DNA of 64,000 nucleotides from Cyathus striatus (lineage: Eukaryota; Basidiomycota; Agaricomycetes; Agaricales; Nidulariaceae): the NCBI GenBank assembly GCA_025738555.1, contig JAOVFP010000007.1, positions 372,001-436,000 of the forward strand. Direction: 5' to 3'. The position numbers and the translations under genes are program-made. Each line of letters opens with the position of its first letter. Position 1 is the first letter of the stretch. Below are positions 11,923 through 24,788 of this stretch, piece by piece. The notes beneath the pieces are model-generated. The model was given only the letters and a program-made list of their open reading frames with translations. It had not been told where the DNA came from and did no database searches.

Positions 11923-12826
11923 AGTCCATAGTCCCCTGTTATAACTCGCTTAGCGTTGACCCTGAAACACGTGCCCATCAGCAAACCAGTTCGCACAGCT
12001 AAGAAGGCGCTTACAAGCACTTACTACATAGGATGCTCACGAACAGGCTTGTACAGGTCGTTTTTTACACTTTCTTCACTGGTAACACATGATAGGAAAT
12101 GGTAAATGTGGTTTTTCTTTGATTTGTAATCTTATCTGAGTGCTATTTCCACTGTACCTATCTGTAAAGGTGAAACCCAGTATGATATACTTAAAATAAT
12201 TTTGGATCTTGCTTGTATGTTAAGTATACTACATAATACATGTTACTTAAAAGGTCTGTTATAAAATTTGTATTGTACCGTGACCACGGCATACAGTAAT
12301 TTTGTACTTTCACTACTACCGTGACAATACATACAATAAGTACTAGTACGACACCAGAAAGTTACAATATGTACGTCGTAACAAGGTAGTAAATACTCAG
12401 CCAGTTGTACTTCTGATGTGCATAAATAAATATAATTTTTCTCAGTCTGTATAGTTGCAACATATAATGCTATCACTATTAATCTTGTTTTGTATTTTAT
12501 TTGAAAGCAACATGACCTTAGTATATTCTACTACTATGCCTTCAATATCTCTAGCTGCATTAAGTACAATGAAAAACATAGATTTAATACCAATACTTAT
12601 GTATCAATACTTGTAAGTCTGCTACATATTTTATTGCCAAATCCAACGTATGACTATCTATGTAGAAAACATAAACGCGCGCGCCAGAAGATATTCACGC
12701 TTCCATGTGCTAGGCCCACGGTACTGCTCAGAGTCAAACTGGCCTGCAAACCAATCATGTGCAATTCCATTTTGGGAATTTTCGACCCTTAGATCCACAT
12801 CGAGTTATAACAGGGGACCTACCACC
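11923..12826. mobile_element. Non-autonomous DNA transposon with 11-bp target duplication
   Basis: Both flanks carry GACTACAGCTG (11,912-11,922 and 12,827-12,837). The element termini are inverted repeats of 26 bp, sharing GTCCCCTGTTATAACTCG without mismatch. Copies of the repeat unit at 45,346 and 53,527 have one uninterrupted CTACAGCT-like site here. The 904-bp interior is AT-rich with no transposase-like frame. A target duplication of 9-11 bp is typical of Mutator-like elements, so I suggest a MULE-derived MITE. Confidence 0.75.
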
Positions 12827-12837
12827 GACTACAGCTG

Positions 12838-13340
12838 CCAGTGTTCAATGACTTCCCGAATGCGGGATGTCGAGTTGATGTGCATTGTGTGGCCTTCTCA
12901 AGCATGGCTCGGCGGGTTACAATTGTAGCTTGCGATAGTACTCGATTCTTTCCACTGGTGAGATAGAAATGGAATGGAAAAACAGCAGGAGACAATGCAC
13001 TGCAGGTTGTTGTTCGTTGTGGTTGGCGTACGCATGGTGAGAGGCTGGAGGTGGTTGAATTGAACAAGGTCAGATGGTTCTCAGCGTTAAATTCACACGC
13101 ATCATGTGATGCTCATCTTGCCTTACTTCGGCACATCTAACAATCAATTTCACCACGGAGATGAACACAAAGATCATATCTCCAATATCTATACATATGT
13201 TAGATTCATGAACTTCGACAAGCGCCAAAACAGAAACTTGGGAACATTCGCATGCATGTCTTGATGGACCATACATGCTTCCACACATGCCGATATAATC
13301 TTCCTAGCACAACTTCGTACTGGACCATCGATAACAACAG
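12838..13340 (-). repeat. Inverted repeat-unit segment including block A
   Basis: After the transposon the alignment continues with GCCAGTGTTCAATG, equivalent to GCCGGTGTTCAACATGC at 53,540. The segment then runs through the GATA/E-box cassette in reverse (13,100-13,122) and the block A string CAGAAACTTGGGAAC near 13,230. No intact frame is present. Confidence 0.55.
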
Positions 13341-13466
13341 AAATAGAACGGCATGCTAGTTAATTGATACCTGTGAATACCCAGATGAGAAAATCGAGCC
13401 TTTGACGAATCATTATTAGCACTTGATTGATACTGACCAATTGAATGTTCCAAGCGATCCTACAAG

Positions 13467-13775
13467 TGTCAGAAGTAACAAGGAATAAGGAGGGTGGTTG
13501 AGAGAGAATAGAGGATAATGAAGAGCAAAGAGGGTGATAGTGGAGTAAAGACTCAAACACAAACACAGACACAGACACAGAATGGGGAGGAAACTTGTTA
13601 ACAACTATCAAGTTACAGAGTGTTTATATACTGAGTGTGTCTACCAAAGTCCCAACCAAGGTCCATGTAACTAAGGCAACTGACAGCTGTCAATCTGTCA
13701 ATCACAGAACTGTCAAGTATGACAGGTGACAAGTGACAGCTGTCAAAGAAGCTGTGCAACCCAGAATATCTAACA
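13467..13775 (-). mobile_element. Solo LTR, family 1, with perfect 5-bp TSD
   Basis: On the minus strand it starts TGTTAGATATTCTGGGTTGC and ends GTTACTTCTGACA, with TG...CA termini. ACAAG is duplicated on both sides (13,462-13,466 and 13,776-13,780). A TATATAAACACTCTG promoter-like box lies inside (around 13,618-13,635). It matches 20,485-20,713 in inverted orientation but carries about 75 bp extra, rich in TGACAGCTGTCA palindromes. I read no CpG inside its 309 bp, although CpG occurs just outside. No internal retrotransposon coding region adjoins, so it is a solo LTR; a Copia-type origin is a guess from the ends. Confidence 0.88.
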
Positions 13776-13780
13776 ACAAG

Positions 13781-15720
13781 TTGGAAACTAAAATGTAATG
13801 TTATGAATCGATGAAAGCATGCATTTGTGATTATGGTCAAACTAGTCACATGGGCGCTGGTGAGGCTTTGGTGAGGCTTTTGACAAACCTGTGAAGTTCG
13901 TTAGGGTTCATTGCGCGCAGCATACGGCATATACGGTATACTGTGTAAACATGGACACTGGACAGCCGGGACATTGAGGCTAGAGAGTAACTGGAGAGAG
14001 CAGTTGAAACATTGCATGATGCGACTTGGATTGAATGGGGCGAATTCTGACTTCAGATTCGCCTAAGATTTGCCTTATCCCACCTCTTCCACCTGCTTCC
14101 ACCTCCTCTACGATGACTTCTAACTCCAACATCTGACTGCTCTATTCCAAGTCGATTCTCGCTGTTCTTTCTCTTTTATTCATGAGGATAGCATGGTCAC
14201 ACTTTGCTTAAGAGAGATGCAGGGGCTTTATGAGCAGTGTTCTAGGTTCATTAGGTTCAGTGGAATCATCGGAAGAGCAGTACAGACTGGTATAGTCATC
14301 CTGCTCATACAATGTGGCTACAAAGTCTGACATAATATCGTTCAGCATATTCTTTCATTGAAGCCAAGTCGAAGCCGTGTCGCATCTACCAGCTGGATTT
14401 CTGTCTACCATGTTGACCCATGGGACATCCAATGCACATGATACACCATTCTACGTCAAAGTTGGAGTACGCTGTAGTACATCTGGCATTGTTGGGAGAT
14501 ATTTCGCAGTAGACAATCTGGTACATGCAACTCTAGTACCCATTGTGAAAGGACAATGGCTAACATGATTTTGACATGGCAGACATTTTACTATTGTTGT
14601 AGGAGGAATATAACTGTAAGGCGGTCATTCTACAAGATGGACCCTTGGCCTCATACCGCTTGATGGCGGCGAGTTACTGATGCTTGGCCGTGCCTGTGCT
14701 GGATTTTCGAACGTGGGCAGGGATTGACCTTCATGACTCGCGGGACGCATGCATCCCGAACCCGGCTTCTATGCATTTTAGTAGGAGGAAGGAGGAGATG
14801 CGTGACACTTTGTTGGGTCTTTTATAGTTGTCGAGTTAGAATTGAGCTCATTCAAAGCTGGAGTTGAAGGAGACCTAACACTCACCACGGTGTCATTGGC
14901 ATTTACTTGTTTGTCATTTATATGTCTGATCACTGCTCAAGAACCGTCCTTCTTTATATATTTCAATGCTTCGACGCATGTTCCTTGTCTCCAAACTCCT
15001 AATTCTCTGGTTCATTTTCGATGACTCCGTATTTCGGATGCTGGCTGATGATGCACACTGTAGGAATGATGTCAAACCCGTTCACTGTACCATGAGCCAC
15101 ACTGTACAGTGGAATTGTTCATGTATCAGATCTAAGTGGGGATCAACTTTAACTTGACAGCGCACAAACTGATCCATCATACACCAACGAAGTTAATGTT
15201 ATGAAGTGAAGTGTCCAACCCACTGGGTTATTGATTATCATGAGCATTGAACTTTGTCAATGAAACCTTTGTGTGTCATCAAACTAATCAATTCTTTGAT
15301 TGCATACCACTTATTTCTATGGTCAACGTGAGATGTAGAACACTGATACCCAACTTGTACCTTCTCTGACATATTGTAATCATGCAATTTTTGTTCGTTC
15401 TCGAGATTTCAACTCATTTTCTGATAAAAATCAATCTTTGATTGTTGTCACTCATACTGGAGAAATAACTGCTGTTCGCAATCATGAGTATTTTTTAACA
15501 GTAGGTAATAATTGTTTGCCTAGTTGATATTCATCTGCATATTCCTGAAGAAGAACAATGCAGTAAATGCTAACACCTCACCTGCCACATATCCTTCTCT
15601 ATGCTCTGCATTGATATTACATTTTTATCTGATCATTTTGGGAATGATGAGCAGAATGTTACAGAATGCTTGATGCTTGATGACTCCATCAGTTCAACTT
15701 GGGAACATTGATTAGTGCAT
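13781..15720. other. Intergenic region upstream of NWD1, no gene recognised
   Basis: There is no recognisable coding sequence; the longest frames are about 63 codons. CpG density is intermediate and falls toward the NLR gene. A short GGTGAGGCTTT tandem duplication lies near 13,858-13,880. The stretch at 14,640-14,790 looked tRNA-like at first but does not fold into a cloverleaf. Confidence 0.4.
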
Positions 15721-15723
15721 GCT

Positions 15724-15732
15724 ACATAAATA
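15724..15732 (+). promoter_or_regulatory. TATA-like box of NWD1
   Basis: ACATAAATA lies about 98 bp before the NWD1 start codon. NWD2 and NWD3 have CTATATAG/CTATATAT at about 104-105 bp before theirs. The similar spacing in three paralogs supports a core promoter element. Confidence 0.4.
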
Positions 15733-15821
15733 TGCAAGTTGCTGATGTCCTCCTCCTTCCTTCCCTCTTGCCTTCTTGAACACCTCACACAAGCTCAAAC
15801 TTATATTCAAGCACAACTACA

Positions 15822-18800
15822 ATGACTAAACACCCACTGAATGCTCAATTATTCCCAAATGCACATAATGTCAATGTGGTGGGCAGTCATCAGAATGCTG
15901 TTGGTTGTGATCAAATTAATTTTTACAATATGAAAAATGATGAAATCTCTGAAAAACTCAAGTTATTGAAGCCTGCTGACCATAACTTGCATTGTCCACC
16001 ACCCTGTATGGAAGGAACCAGAATTACTATTCTACATAATATTTACAACTGGCTCAATGATTTTGGTATGTTCATATGTGTACACTTGTAATAGCAATCT
16101 TCAATCTAATTCATAGATGAGTCCACTCCAAACATTATGTGGATTACTGGTAGTCCTGGCTCAGGAAAATCAGCAATTGCTTCTACTCTGATTGAAACAC
16201 TCAATTCAAAGGAATGGAAAAGGCTGGGTGGCTTCCACTTCTTTAAGAGAGATGATATCACCTTAAGTGATGCCACTGTTGTCTGGAGAACCATAGCTGC
16301 TGATTTGGCATCTAAATCCAAATATTCTTTTTTGAAAGAGAAAATCATAGAGCATCTTGATAACCATTTCCAGCTTGGGAGAATTAAATGGCATTTCAGG
16401 CATTTAGTTGCAGATCCACTAATTACTTCTCATGAACAACTGAAAAGAGATCCACCTGTGTTTGTGATTGATGCACTAGATGAATGCAAATCATCTGATT
16501 TAATGATATCTCTAAAAAAGACTTTTGAAGATTGGGTTAGACTTCCTACACACTGCAAGCTTATTGTAACAGGAAGGCCTGGCTCTGAGCCAGATATATG
16601 TCAAAACCGCAATATTTGCAGAATTGTCAAATTGAAAACTACAAAAATGAACTAAAACTTTATCCAACAGAAGTTGAGTTACACGAAACGACTAAAAGAG
16701 CTGGAGGATTATTCATATGGGCATCTACTGCCATAAAATACATCACTATGACTTCTGATGATTATGAACAATCTTCACCAAGTGAAAAGTTTCAAAAAGT
16801 TATATTGGGGCAGATAAACAATGGAGTCAATGTTCTCTATCATGAAATACTTCAAAATTGTTTTGGAAAATGGACAGATAAAAGAAAGGAAATTGTTAGA
16901 CAAGTCTTGTCAACAATTTACTTTGCCAAGTCTTCTATGCAAAAAGAGGATCTTGTCTATTTTCTTGATTTTGATGAAAATATACATGATATTCCAAAAG
17001 AAGTTGACAGAATAATACATCACCTTCTACCAGTTATTTCATTAAATGGCAATAGTATAACATATCATCATTTATCATTTGTTGAATGTTTATTGCATGG
17101 ATTACAAAACACAAAATTTAAAATAAATACAGAAAAGGATGTGTCAAGAATGACAAAAATGATATTTAAAATTCTCAACAGAGAGTTAAAGTTTAACATC
17201 TGCAGTATTGAATCATCACATGTTATGAATGAAAACATAAATAACTTACCTGAAGTAATTAGCCAATATATACCAACACATATTCAATATTGCTGCAAAT
17301 ATTGGAACTCACATTATATTGAAATGTTGGAAAGTAAAGAATGTAATGGTGACAGTTTATTGGAGGATTTAAATATTTTCTTATATTGCAAGTTCTTATA
17401 TTGGTTGGAAGTAATGAGTCTCTTAAATGAGGTTCAAATGGCACATGACATGATGAAATTACTAATTTCATGTGTAAAGGTATGTTATTAAAATATTTAA
17501 ATAAGACAAAAAAATATAAACATCAATTAGGTGAATTATAACACAGTGAATTTTATTGAAGATGGTACAAAATTGATTGAAAACTTTTATACTCCCATAT
17601 CAAGAAGTATATCACATATATATGTATCAGCATTAGCATTTATGCCAGAAAATTCTTAAATTTTTAAGCATTTTTCACCTTTCTTTAAAAATACACTTTC
17701 AATTAGAAAGGGTAGAGACACTGACTGGAATGCAACATTAGATACTTTGTATTATCATAATTCACAGGTACTCAGTGTGGCATTTTCTCCAGATGGAACA
17801 CAAGTAGTATTTGGCTCAGTTGATAAAGCTGTTAGGGTGTGGAATGTGAAGAATGGAAAGACTATTTCAGGTCCATTGAAAGGACACAGTGACTAGGTAA
17901 GATCAGTGGCCTTCTCCCCAAATGGAAAACTAGTGGTGTCAGGCTCAGAAGATCAAACTGTCAGAGTGTGGAATGTGGAAAATGGGAAAATTATTGCTGG
18001 ACCATTTGTAGGTCACAGTGACTATGTAACTTCAGTAGCTTTTTCTCCAGATGGGGAAAGAGTAGTATCAGGATCACAGGATCAAACCTTGCAAGTATGG
18101 GATGTGAAGAGTGAAAAGATGATTGCTGGACCATTTAAAGGTCATGGAGATTCAGTAACATCAGTAGCATTTTCTCCCAATGGAGCATATATAGTATCTG
18201 GCTCATGTGATCAGATTGTTAGAGTATGGAATGTACAAAATGGCAAAGCCATTTCTGATCCATTTGAAGGCCACTGGCATTGGGTGACATCAGTGGCATT
18301 CTCCCCTGATGGAACAAAAGTAGTGTCTGGCTCCTATGATCGAACTATTAGGGTATGGGATGTTACAAATGGAATAACTATATCAGATCTATTTCAAGGC
18401 CACACAGACTGGGTAACATCAGTAGCTTTCTCTCCTAATGGCACACAAGTAGTATCTGGTTCATATGATAAAACAATTAGATTGTGGAGTGTGGAGAGTG
18501 GAGAAATCATTTCTGGACCACTTGAAGGTCACAATATTGGTGTGACATCAGTTGCATTTTCTCCAGATGGTGATCAAGTAGTGTCTGAATCAAATGATCA
18601 AACAGTCAGAGTGTGGAATTTAGAGATAGAAATGGCATTAAAACCATCTGAAAGTTATAGTGGTACAGTAAAATCAGTGTCATTTTCCCAAGATGGGAAG
18701 GGAGCAACTTCTAGCTCATATAATAAATCTGTCAAAATGTGGTCTGCAAAGAGCAGAAAAAATAGTATTTTACCTTTTGAAGGACATTGGGATTGGGTAA

Positions 18801-20206
18801 CATCAGTAGCATTCTCACCAGATGGAACACAAGTGGTGTCTGGCTCATGTGATCAGACAGTCAGAGTGTGGAATGTTAAAAGTGGCAAAGCCATTTCTGA
18901 CCCATTTGAAGGACACATGAACTGGGTGACATCAGTAGCATTCTCCCCAGATGGAAGAAATTTGGTGTCTGGCTCAAATGATCACACAGTTAGACTATGG
19001 AATATCAATAGTGGAAAACCTATTTCCATACTACCCAATGGTCATGAAAGTTGGGTGACATCAGTTTCATTTTCTCCTGATGGAACATATGTGGTGTCTG
19101 GTTCATATGATAAGTCTATAAGAGTTTGGAATGTGAAAAATGGCATAACAATCATACTTCAAGGTCATAAATTTGGAGTGACATCAGTGGCTTTTTCTCC
19201 AGATGGAGCTCATGTAGTGTCTGGTTCATATGATAAAACTATCAGAGTGTGGAATATAAAGAGGAAAAATTCTATAGCTAGATCATTTGAGGGCCACACT
19301 AGTGGGGTGACATCAGTGGCATTTTCCCCAGATGGACAAAATGTAGTATCTGGCTCATATGATAGAACTGTCAGAGTATGGAATATGAGGACTGGGAAAC
19401 TTGTTGCTGGACCATTAGAAGGCCATCATGATTATGTGACCTCAGTGTCATTTTCTCCAGATGGAACACATATTGTGTCTGGATCATGTGATCAAGCTAT
19501 AAAATTATGGAATGTAGGGAATGGAAATACAGTAGCTATGTCATTTGAAGGTCATGGTGGTTCAGTGACATCAGTGGCATTTTCTCCTAATGGAAAACAA
19601 GTACTGTCTGGATCAAAGGATCAGATTGTAAGAGTGTGGAATCTTGAGTTTGGACATTCTATTTTTGATTTATCTAAAAGTCATGGTAATGGAAATGCTA
19701 TCAAATGTAATATGGAGATCACTTCAGACAATTTGAGTATGAACAATTTGCTTGGAGGTTACAATATTTTTGGATCTTGCCATTCAGATGGGTGGACAAA
19801 AGATATGGGTGGTGATGTACTATTTTGGGTTCCTTTCAGTTATAGAAAACATTTGTGTAGTTTTGAAACTGTTCAAATATTGCCAGATTATGACATGTGT
19901 CAAATTGATTTAACACATTTTGCATTTGGATTTGACTGGACAAAATGTCAAACTGAATGTCCCACTCTTCCAAAAAAACTTTCTCATTCCATCTGTAATT
20001 CAATGGAAAACAGTAAAAATTCTAATGCAGTTAACAATATACATTAAATCAAATCAGGCATTTTTTCCATAGTTAAAGAAGAACAAGAATCTTCTGAATT
20101 AGAAGAAGAAAGCCATATTAGCATAGATTCTCCTTTCTCCAGTCAAATCAGTATTATGCTTGCTATTACATTTTTTATTTACATTATAGTACAACATCAT
20201 GACTAA
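15822..20206 (+). pseudogene. NWD1: NACHT-WD40 NLR-like gene, broken
   Basis: The exons are 15,822-16,065, 16,117-17,479 and 17,531-20,206; the introns are 51 nt each and use the same positions as NWD2 and NWD3. Exon 1 (81 codons plus 1 nt) has the NVNVVGS...NAVG motif. Exon 2 holds the NACHT NTPase: Walker A GSPGSGKS, Walker B VFVIDALDECKS, sensor-like VTGRPGS, then GGLFIWAST. Exon 3 holds 15 WD40 repeats (SVAFSPDG...VSGS...VRVWN), a FWVPFSYRKHLC segment and a hydrophobic C-terminus (IMLAITFFIYIIVQHHD). Compared with NWD3, about 67 nt net are missing near 16,640, shifting the frame. In-frame stops are TAA 17,657, TAG 17,894 and TAA 20,045. NLRs of this type are thought to sense non-self through the propeller and oligomerise through NACHT. 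This copy cannot make the full protein as read. A 713-codon WD40-only frame (17,906-20,047) remains open. Confidence 0.88.
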
Positions 20207-20484
20207 ATAGCTAAATATTTATATTTACATCATAAAAAAGGTCAGTTGGAGTAGCTAATTCTTGAATCTACCTCAAATCTATCAATTCTGCTCCCTCTAA
20301 TACATCTTTCCTATGGCAATCTATTTACATATGGCTAAATTTTACTAACTAGTAACAATTCTGCAAGTGTGAGTTTGAAGGTAATATCTGTGGAAGGTTG
20401 ATGTGATATTCTAAAAAAGAATAAGATAGACACTAATATATTTGGAAAAGTGCAAAGACAGTTACTGAGGGGTCATGGCCACAA
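20207..20484. other. Convergent intergenic region, left part
   Basis: AT-rich sequence follows the NWD1 stop, with no reading frame or motif I recognise. I read no CpG dinucleotide in it. Confidence 0.4.
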
Positions 20485-20713
20485 TGTTAGATATTCTGGG
20501 TTGCACAGCCTCTAGATCAGACCTTGGTGGGACTTTGGTAGGACTTTAGTAGGACTTTGATAGATCACTCTAGTATATAAACACTCTGTATCTTGGTAGT
20601 TGTCAACAAGTTTCCTCCCTTTTGTGTTTGTGTTTGTGTCAGTGTCTGAGTCTTTGCTCTTTTATCATCCTCATCCCTCTCAACCACCCCTTTTCTATTT
20701 GTTACTTCTAACA
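20485..20713 (+). mobile_element. Solo LTR, family 1, with perfect 5-bp TSD
   Basis: It starts TGTTAGATATTCTGGGTTGC and ends GTTACTTCTAACA, and is flanked on both sides by CACAA (20,480-20,484 and 20,714-20,718). A TATATAAACACTCTG box lies at about 20,572-20,588, followed by a TGTGTTTGTGTTTGTGTCAG microsatellite. It is the same family as 13,467-13,775, in the opposite orientation. It is 229 bp, free of CpG, and has no internal coding region beside it. Confidence 0.88.
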
Positions 20714-23700
20714 CACAAATCTATGCAAGTCCTCCACTACCCAAGAGCTACAGGATAAGCAGGTTGGAACACTGGTGCTTGCTGCTGTTGTGCAATATCA
20801 CAGTCTGGAAAGAGCTGGGTATCCACCAGGTCAATGGATGTGTGGGGATTGTAGAGCAGGCAATTTTCCTGCATAGCAAAATGTGCTTTCATTTCATTTT
20901 CATATTCACACATAGTCCCCATGTAATCCTACTTAAGTACTTGTACCTACATTCTTTCAATTTGAGTTTGTTTCCCCCTACTTTTACTTTCTCTTGCAAA
21001 CACACTAGAATCCTGGAGGGATAGGTGGACTTCTTCCCAACTTGCATTCTTTGTTGAAAAGATACCTCCAACCCAGTGTCTTCCTCTTCAAGATAAGAGT
21101 GGGGTCAAAAGAAAAAGTTAGTGGGATTGGACACAGTGTATGCAGCTGGTTTCCATGAACTGGCTGAAGTTCACAGGTTGCACAATGAATGGAAGCAGTT
21201 ACTCCAGAAATGAGAATACTGGCTGATAGTGGATTGTTCTTCCAAGAGAGGCAGAGCAGAGTCAACATGACAAGGCATGTTGATGGTATTGTGACATTCA
21301 TGAGCTTGTTGGGCAGTGATAATTGCTGTAATGTACATTGTTTTGCTGCTGCTCATGGCTCCCAGCATGTGCAGTCTGAGTCTGTGTACAGGTGGTTATG
21401 AGAGAAAGAAATGTGTGGTGGGAGGAGGAATTCAAGGTAGTAATTTCATATACTATCACAGCCATGCTTCTAGCCTGACTTGGCAGTGGAGGATGAGATA
21501 GTAAGTGCATAGAAACAAGGGGTAAGCAGGAGGTAAGAGCAGAGAACAGAAACTCAGAGAGTGGGACTTCAGCTTCAGCTTATGTGCTGTGCTGCTGGGA
21601 TTCCTGGTTACAGATTTCAGAGTAAGGGCAAACAAGTAAGGATGTAGTTTAAGATAAAACTGAGGTCTAAGTACAAATTTGGTGCTACATAAATACTAGA
21701 GACTTGGAGTAAATAAAGGCCACTGGAAGAAGTATAGTCAGGGTACAAGGTACAGGAATGGAGACTAATACTAATTAAATATAATAAAACACATTGGAGA
21801 AGTGAACACATATGGCAGAGTAATGTGAAACAGATAGTGGCATGCTTAAGAATAATAGTGGCTCACTATGAAACATATACTACAACACTGAGGGGATAGC
21901 TCAGTAGAATGGATAAAGTGGAAAGAATAGTTGTTATGGTTTTCTTTACTTGTTCTATTTATCTTTCTTTTCTTTGTCATCTGTTTACTTATATTTTGAC
22001 ATATTTAGCTACAGCCTAGGGCTATTGCCAAATACCCTATATTTAGTTTTTCTTCTAAGTCTAATCAACTTAAATGACTGTGAATAGAGATTTTACTTTG
22101 ATACTGGTTAACTCATTCATTGAACTCATTAGTCACATGACTATTGGACTTGTACAATTAATGTATGTACAGTAATTAAACAATATCAGACACATACAAG
22201 TTATTCTGGAGGAAATGATATACAAAGCAGAGTAAGCTGGTGTCACAGCTGTACTTTTCTGAGCTTTCCTTGAGCTTTGGTCCAAACTATTCTGAGCTCT
22301 TTGACATGTATAGATTTCCTCCCTCCAGTTTTCCTTCCATTCTTCTGACCAATGATTATAGTAAGGGATATAGCAGAAAAGTGTGTATTACAGAACCTCA
22401 GTAGCATCTGAACTGTCTAAGCACACAGAAATGTGATATGCCTTGATCATGGTATTATTTCTTAAGTGCTGAACCCAAAGAGGTGGAAAGTATGGAGCAC
22501 CCATTAAGCACCAATAGTTTTTCCATGACTCTGGAGCAAGGCAGATCAGTTCTCAGCAACTTGTGAAATGAGATTGTACCTGATCTAACTTGGAGAAGCA
22601 ACCCCTGCCAGCTAATAGACCCTAAACCCTGACCCAAGTGTGCTGATGGGTCTATACTTAGACCTGTGACACAGTGGGATGCTCAAGCCAGTGCTTCAGC
22701 CAATAAGCATGACATTATCCTGCATGTCCAAATTATATGAGAAGGAATGCCTGACAAGTCTCCTATTCAGACTTTCTTTCAGAAAACACATGATCTCTCC
22801 TTCTAGCATTATAGTTAATTACCTATTCTAAACATCTGTTAGCTGTACAGTACCTAAGAACTCTGCTTTCTCAGTAGCATATAAGACTTGCATCCTCTCT
22901 CATGTATACCAAGCAATCCTGCACTGATTGTTCTGCTATTAGTGCTATTTAGTGTACTTGTGACAATCCATTATATTGATAAAGTGTCTTTTTTAATTGA
23001 TAAGAACTATGGAGAATTCACTATAAAGTCCAGTTAGTATTACATAACTTCTGATCTTAAGTCCAAGAGCTGGGATTAAGTCCCACACCACCAGCTAAAG
23101 TATGTTTCACATACATATTAAGGGAGCTACCAAAATACCATTAATAATAAAGGATCAATAGAAATTATGATTAATAAACATGTATACAGATGTGGGGAGA
23201 CTGTTACAAGCAAACCTTCTATATTTTTGTCAATTAAAGGTGAATGACACACCTGTTAACCATTGAGTGATTGAGACATTGGGTTTTGGCACTAAAAAAA
23301 CCTATAACTACCATGTCAGTATTCAAGAACAAGGACTACATACTTGGACTTAGAAAGCATAATAATATCTGGGGAATATAAGTTGGAGATACTGAGGAGG
23401 CATCCAATTTAATGGTACAAGTGCTTGGCAGGAAACAAGGTGCCTGGAGATAATACAATACTATTGGCATGAAGTCTGATAGGCACTATGGGATCAGAGT
23501 GGTGACAATAATGCTAAGGGACAAGCACTCATCAGGAAGACTGAGTACCTGGCACAGATCTCTGGGAAAGTTGACATGCACTTTCACATGCCTTGTGCAG
23601 TGTTGCATGTTTGTACATGGTGCATGCAGCTTGAGAGATAGTACCTAAGATGCAATTGTGATACCACCTGCATGTGATCATAATTATGTCTAGGCTTGGT

Positions 23701-24788
23701 CCAGACTCCTAGATAAGGCAGGCTTCATCTATATGGTACCTGTGTTTATGCAAGCACCACACAGTTTAATCACACTGCATTATAAAAGTCTAATAGCAAT
23801 TAATGGGAACACAAGCACCACTTAGTTAGTGATACTTCCATTCTCTACAGACAGGGTAGCATACAGACAAGATATATTGGTTTTAACATGGCAACAAGTT
23901 CTCTGAGTACACAAAGTGCCTATAAGCACTAGAATCCCCTGTCAATGCCCTTGAACTTACAAGACTATTGATGTACTCAAGTATGTAATTAGATTATCAG
24001 TAGTATTACCTTGCATAGTATTTCTATTATTGTAGTTAGCTCAGTGTGACCTAAGTGTTACCCCAGAATCTCAAAGGAGTTTAGTGACATAGAGTAATTA
24101 CAGTGTTATTATATAAAAGTAAATATATTAGTGTGTTCATCCTCCCTTTGCCTAGAATTACCTTTGGTATCTACAGATACTCCCCTGGACTCACCTTTGT
24201 TCAGCTGTTAGCAGGAGTAAGCAATGGCTCTTACATAGTTTTGTAGCTATTACTCCCTAGTAACCATCTTTGCTCTTTTATGGTGAAACAGATAGAAGGA
24301 AAGATAGAGGTGTAACTAGAAATAATAACATAATGAAATAGACAAGCAACTAATAACAAATGAGCACCAGCAGGTAAACTATAAATCATGACAATGTGAC
24401 TGGTATTTGGTCAGAACAAGGCCAATGCAGAACCTAGGAATTATCAGACACAGATTAGAATATGTTGGAATAGTGTGGACTGGTGGGTATCCAATATGGA
24501 TGTAAGACTAATGAAGATTTTGGGCCAGATTGAGTGCCAAAAATGCCAGGGATTCTGATGTTACACTACAAATTTTTAAGTGTTAAAGTCACTTTGTGGT
24601 TTGGTCTTGTCACAAACTGAAATGAGTGCCCAATTGATTGGATTTATACAGTAATATCAATTTGTATAACTAGTAAATTTTCACATTGACAAACTGTGCC
24701 AAAATGATAAAACATCACTAAGTACTAATTGAAAGTCTAGAAATTATTAAGTATGTTAAAACAATGAAATGTAACTCCAATTTAGAGT
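20714..24788. other. CpG-free intergenic region between NWD1 and NWD2
   Basis: About 4 kb between the two convergent pseudogenes. I read through it and found no CG dinucleotide, while TG and CA are abundant. No long frame exists. A short open run around 21,140-21,200 (VYAAGFHELAEVHRLHNEW in the plus frame) may be a transposon or gene relic, but it ends in stops and I cannot name it. The stretch is probably old, heavily deaminated DNA. Confidence 0.6.

Noticed and set aside
14640..14790. Possible tRNA gene
   Set aside because: Stem-like pieces (GCGGGACGCATGCATCCCG) are present, but there is no complete cloverleaf, anticodon arm or T-loop consensus in the right spacing.
16598..17491. A separate 297-residue gene
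   Set aside because: It is the continuation of the NWD1 NACHT exon after a frameshift; its end lies inside the second intron.
17906..20047. A separate 713-residue WD40-only gene
   Set aside because: It is in phase with NWD1 exon 3 and begins right after an in-frame stop within a WD repeat. Its apparent start is a GTG inside the conserved SVAFSP motif, so it is the 3' part of a broken gene.
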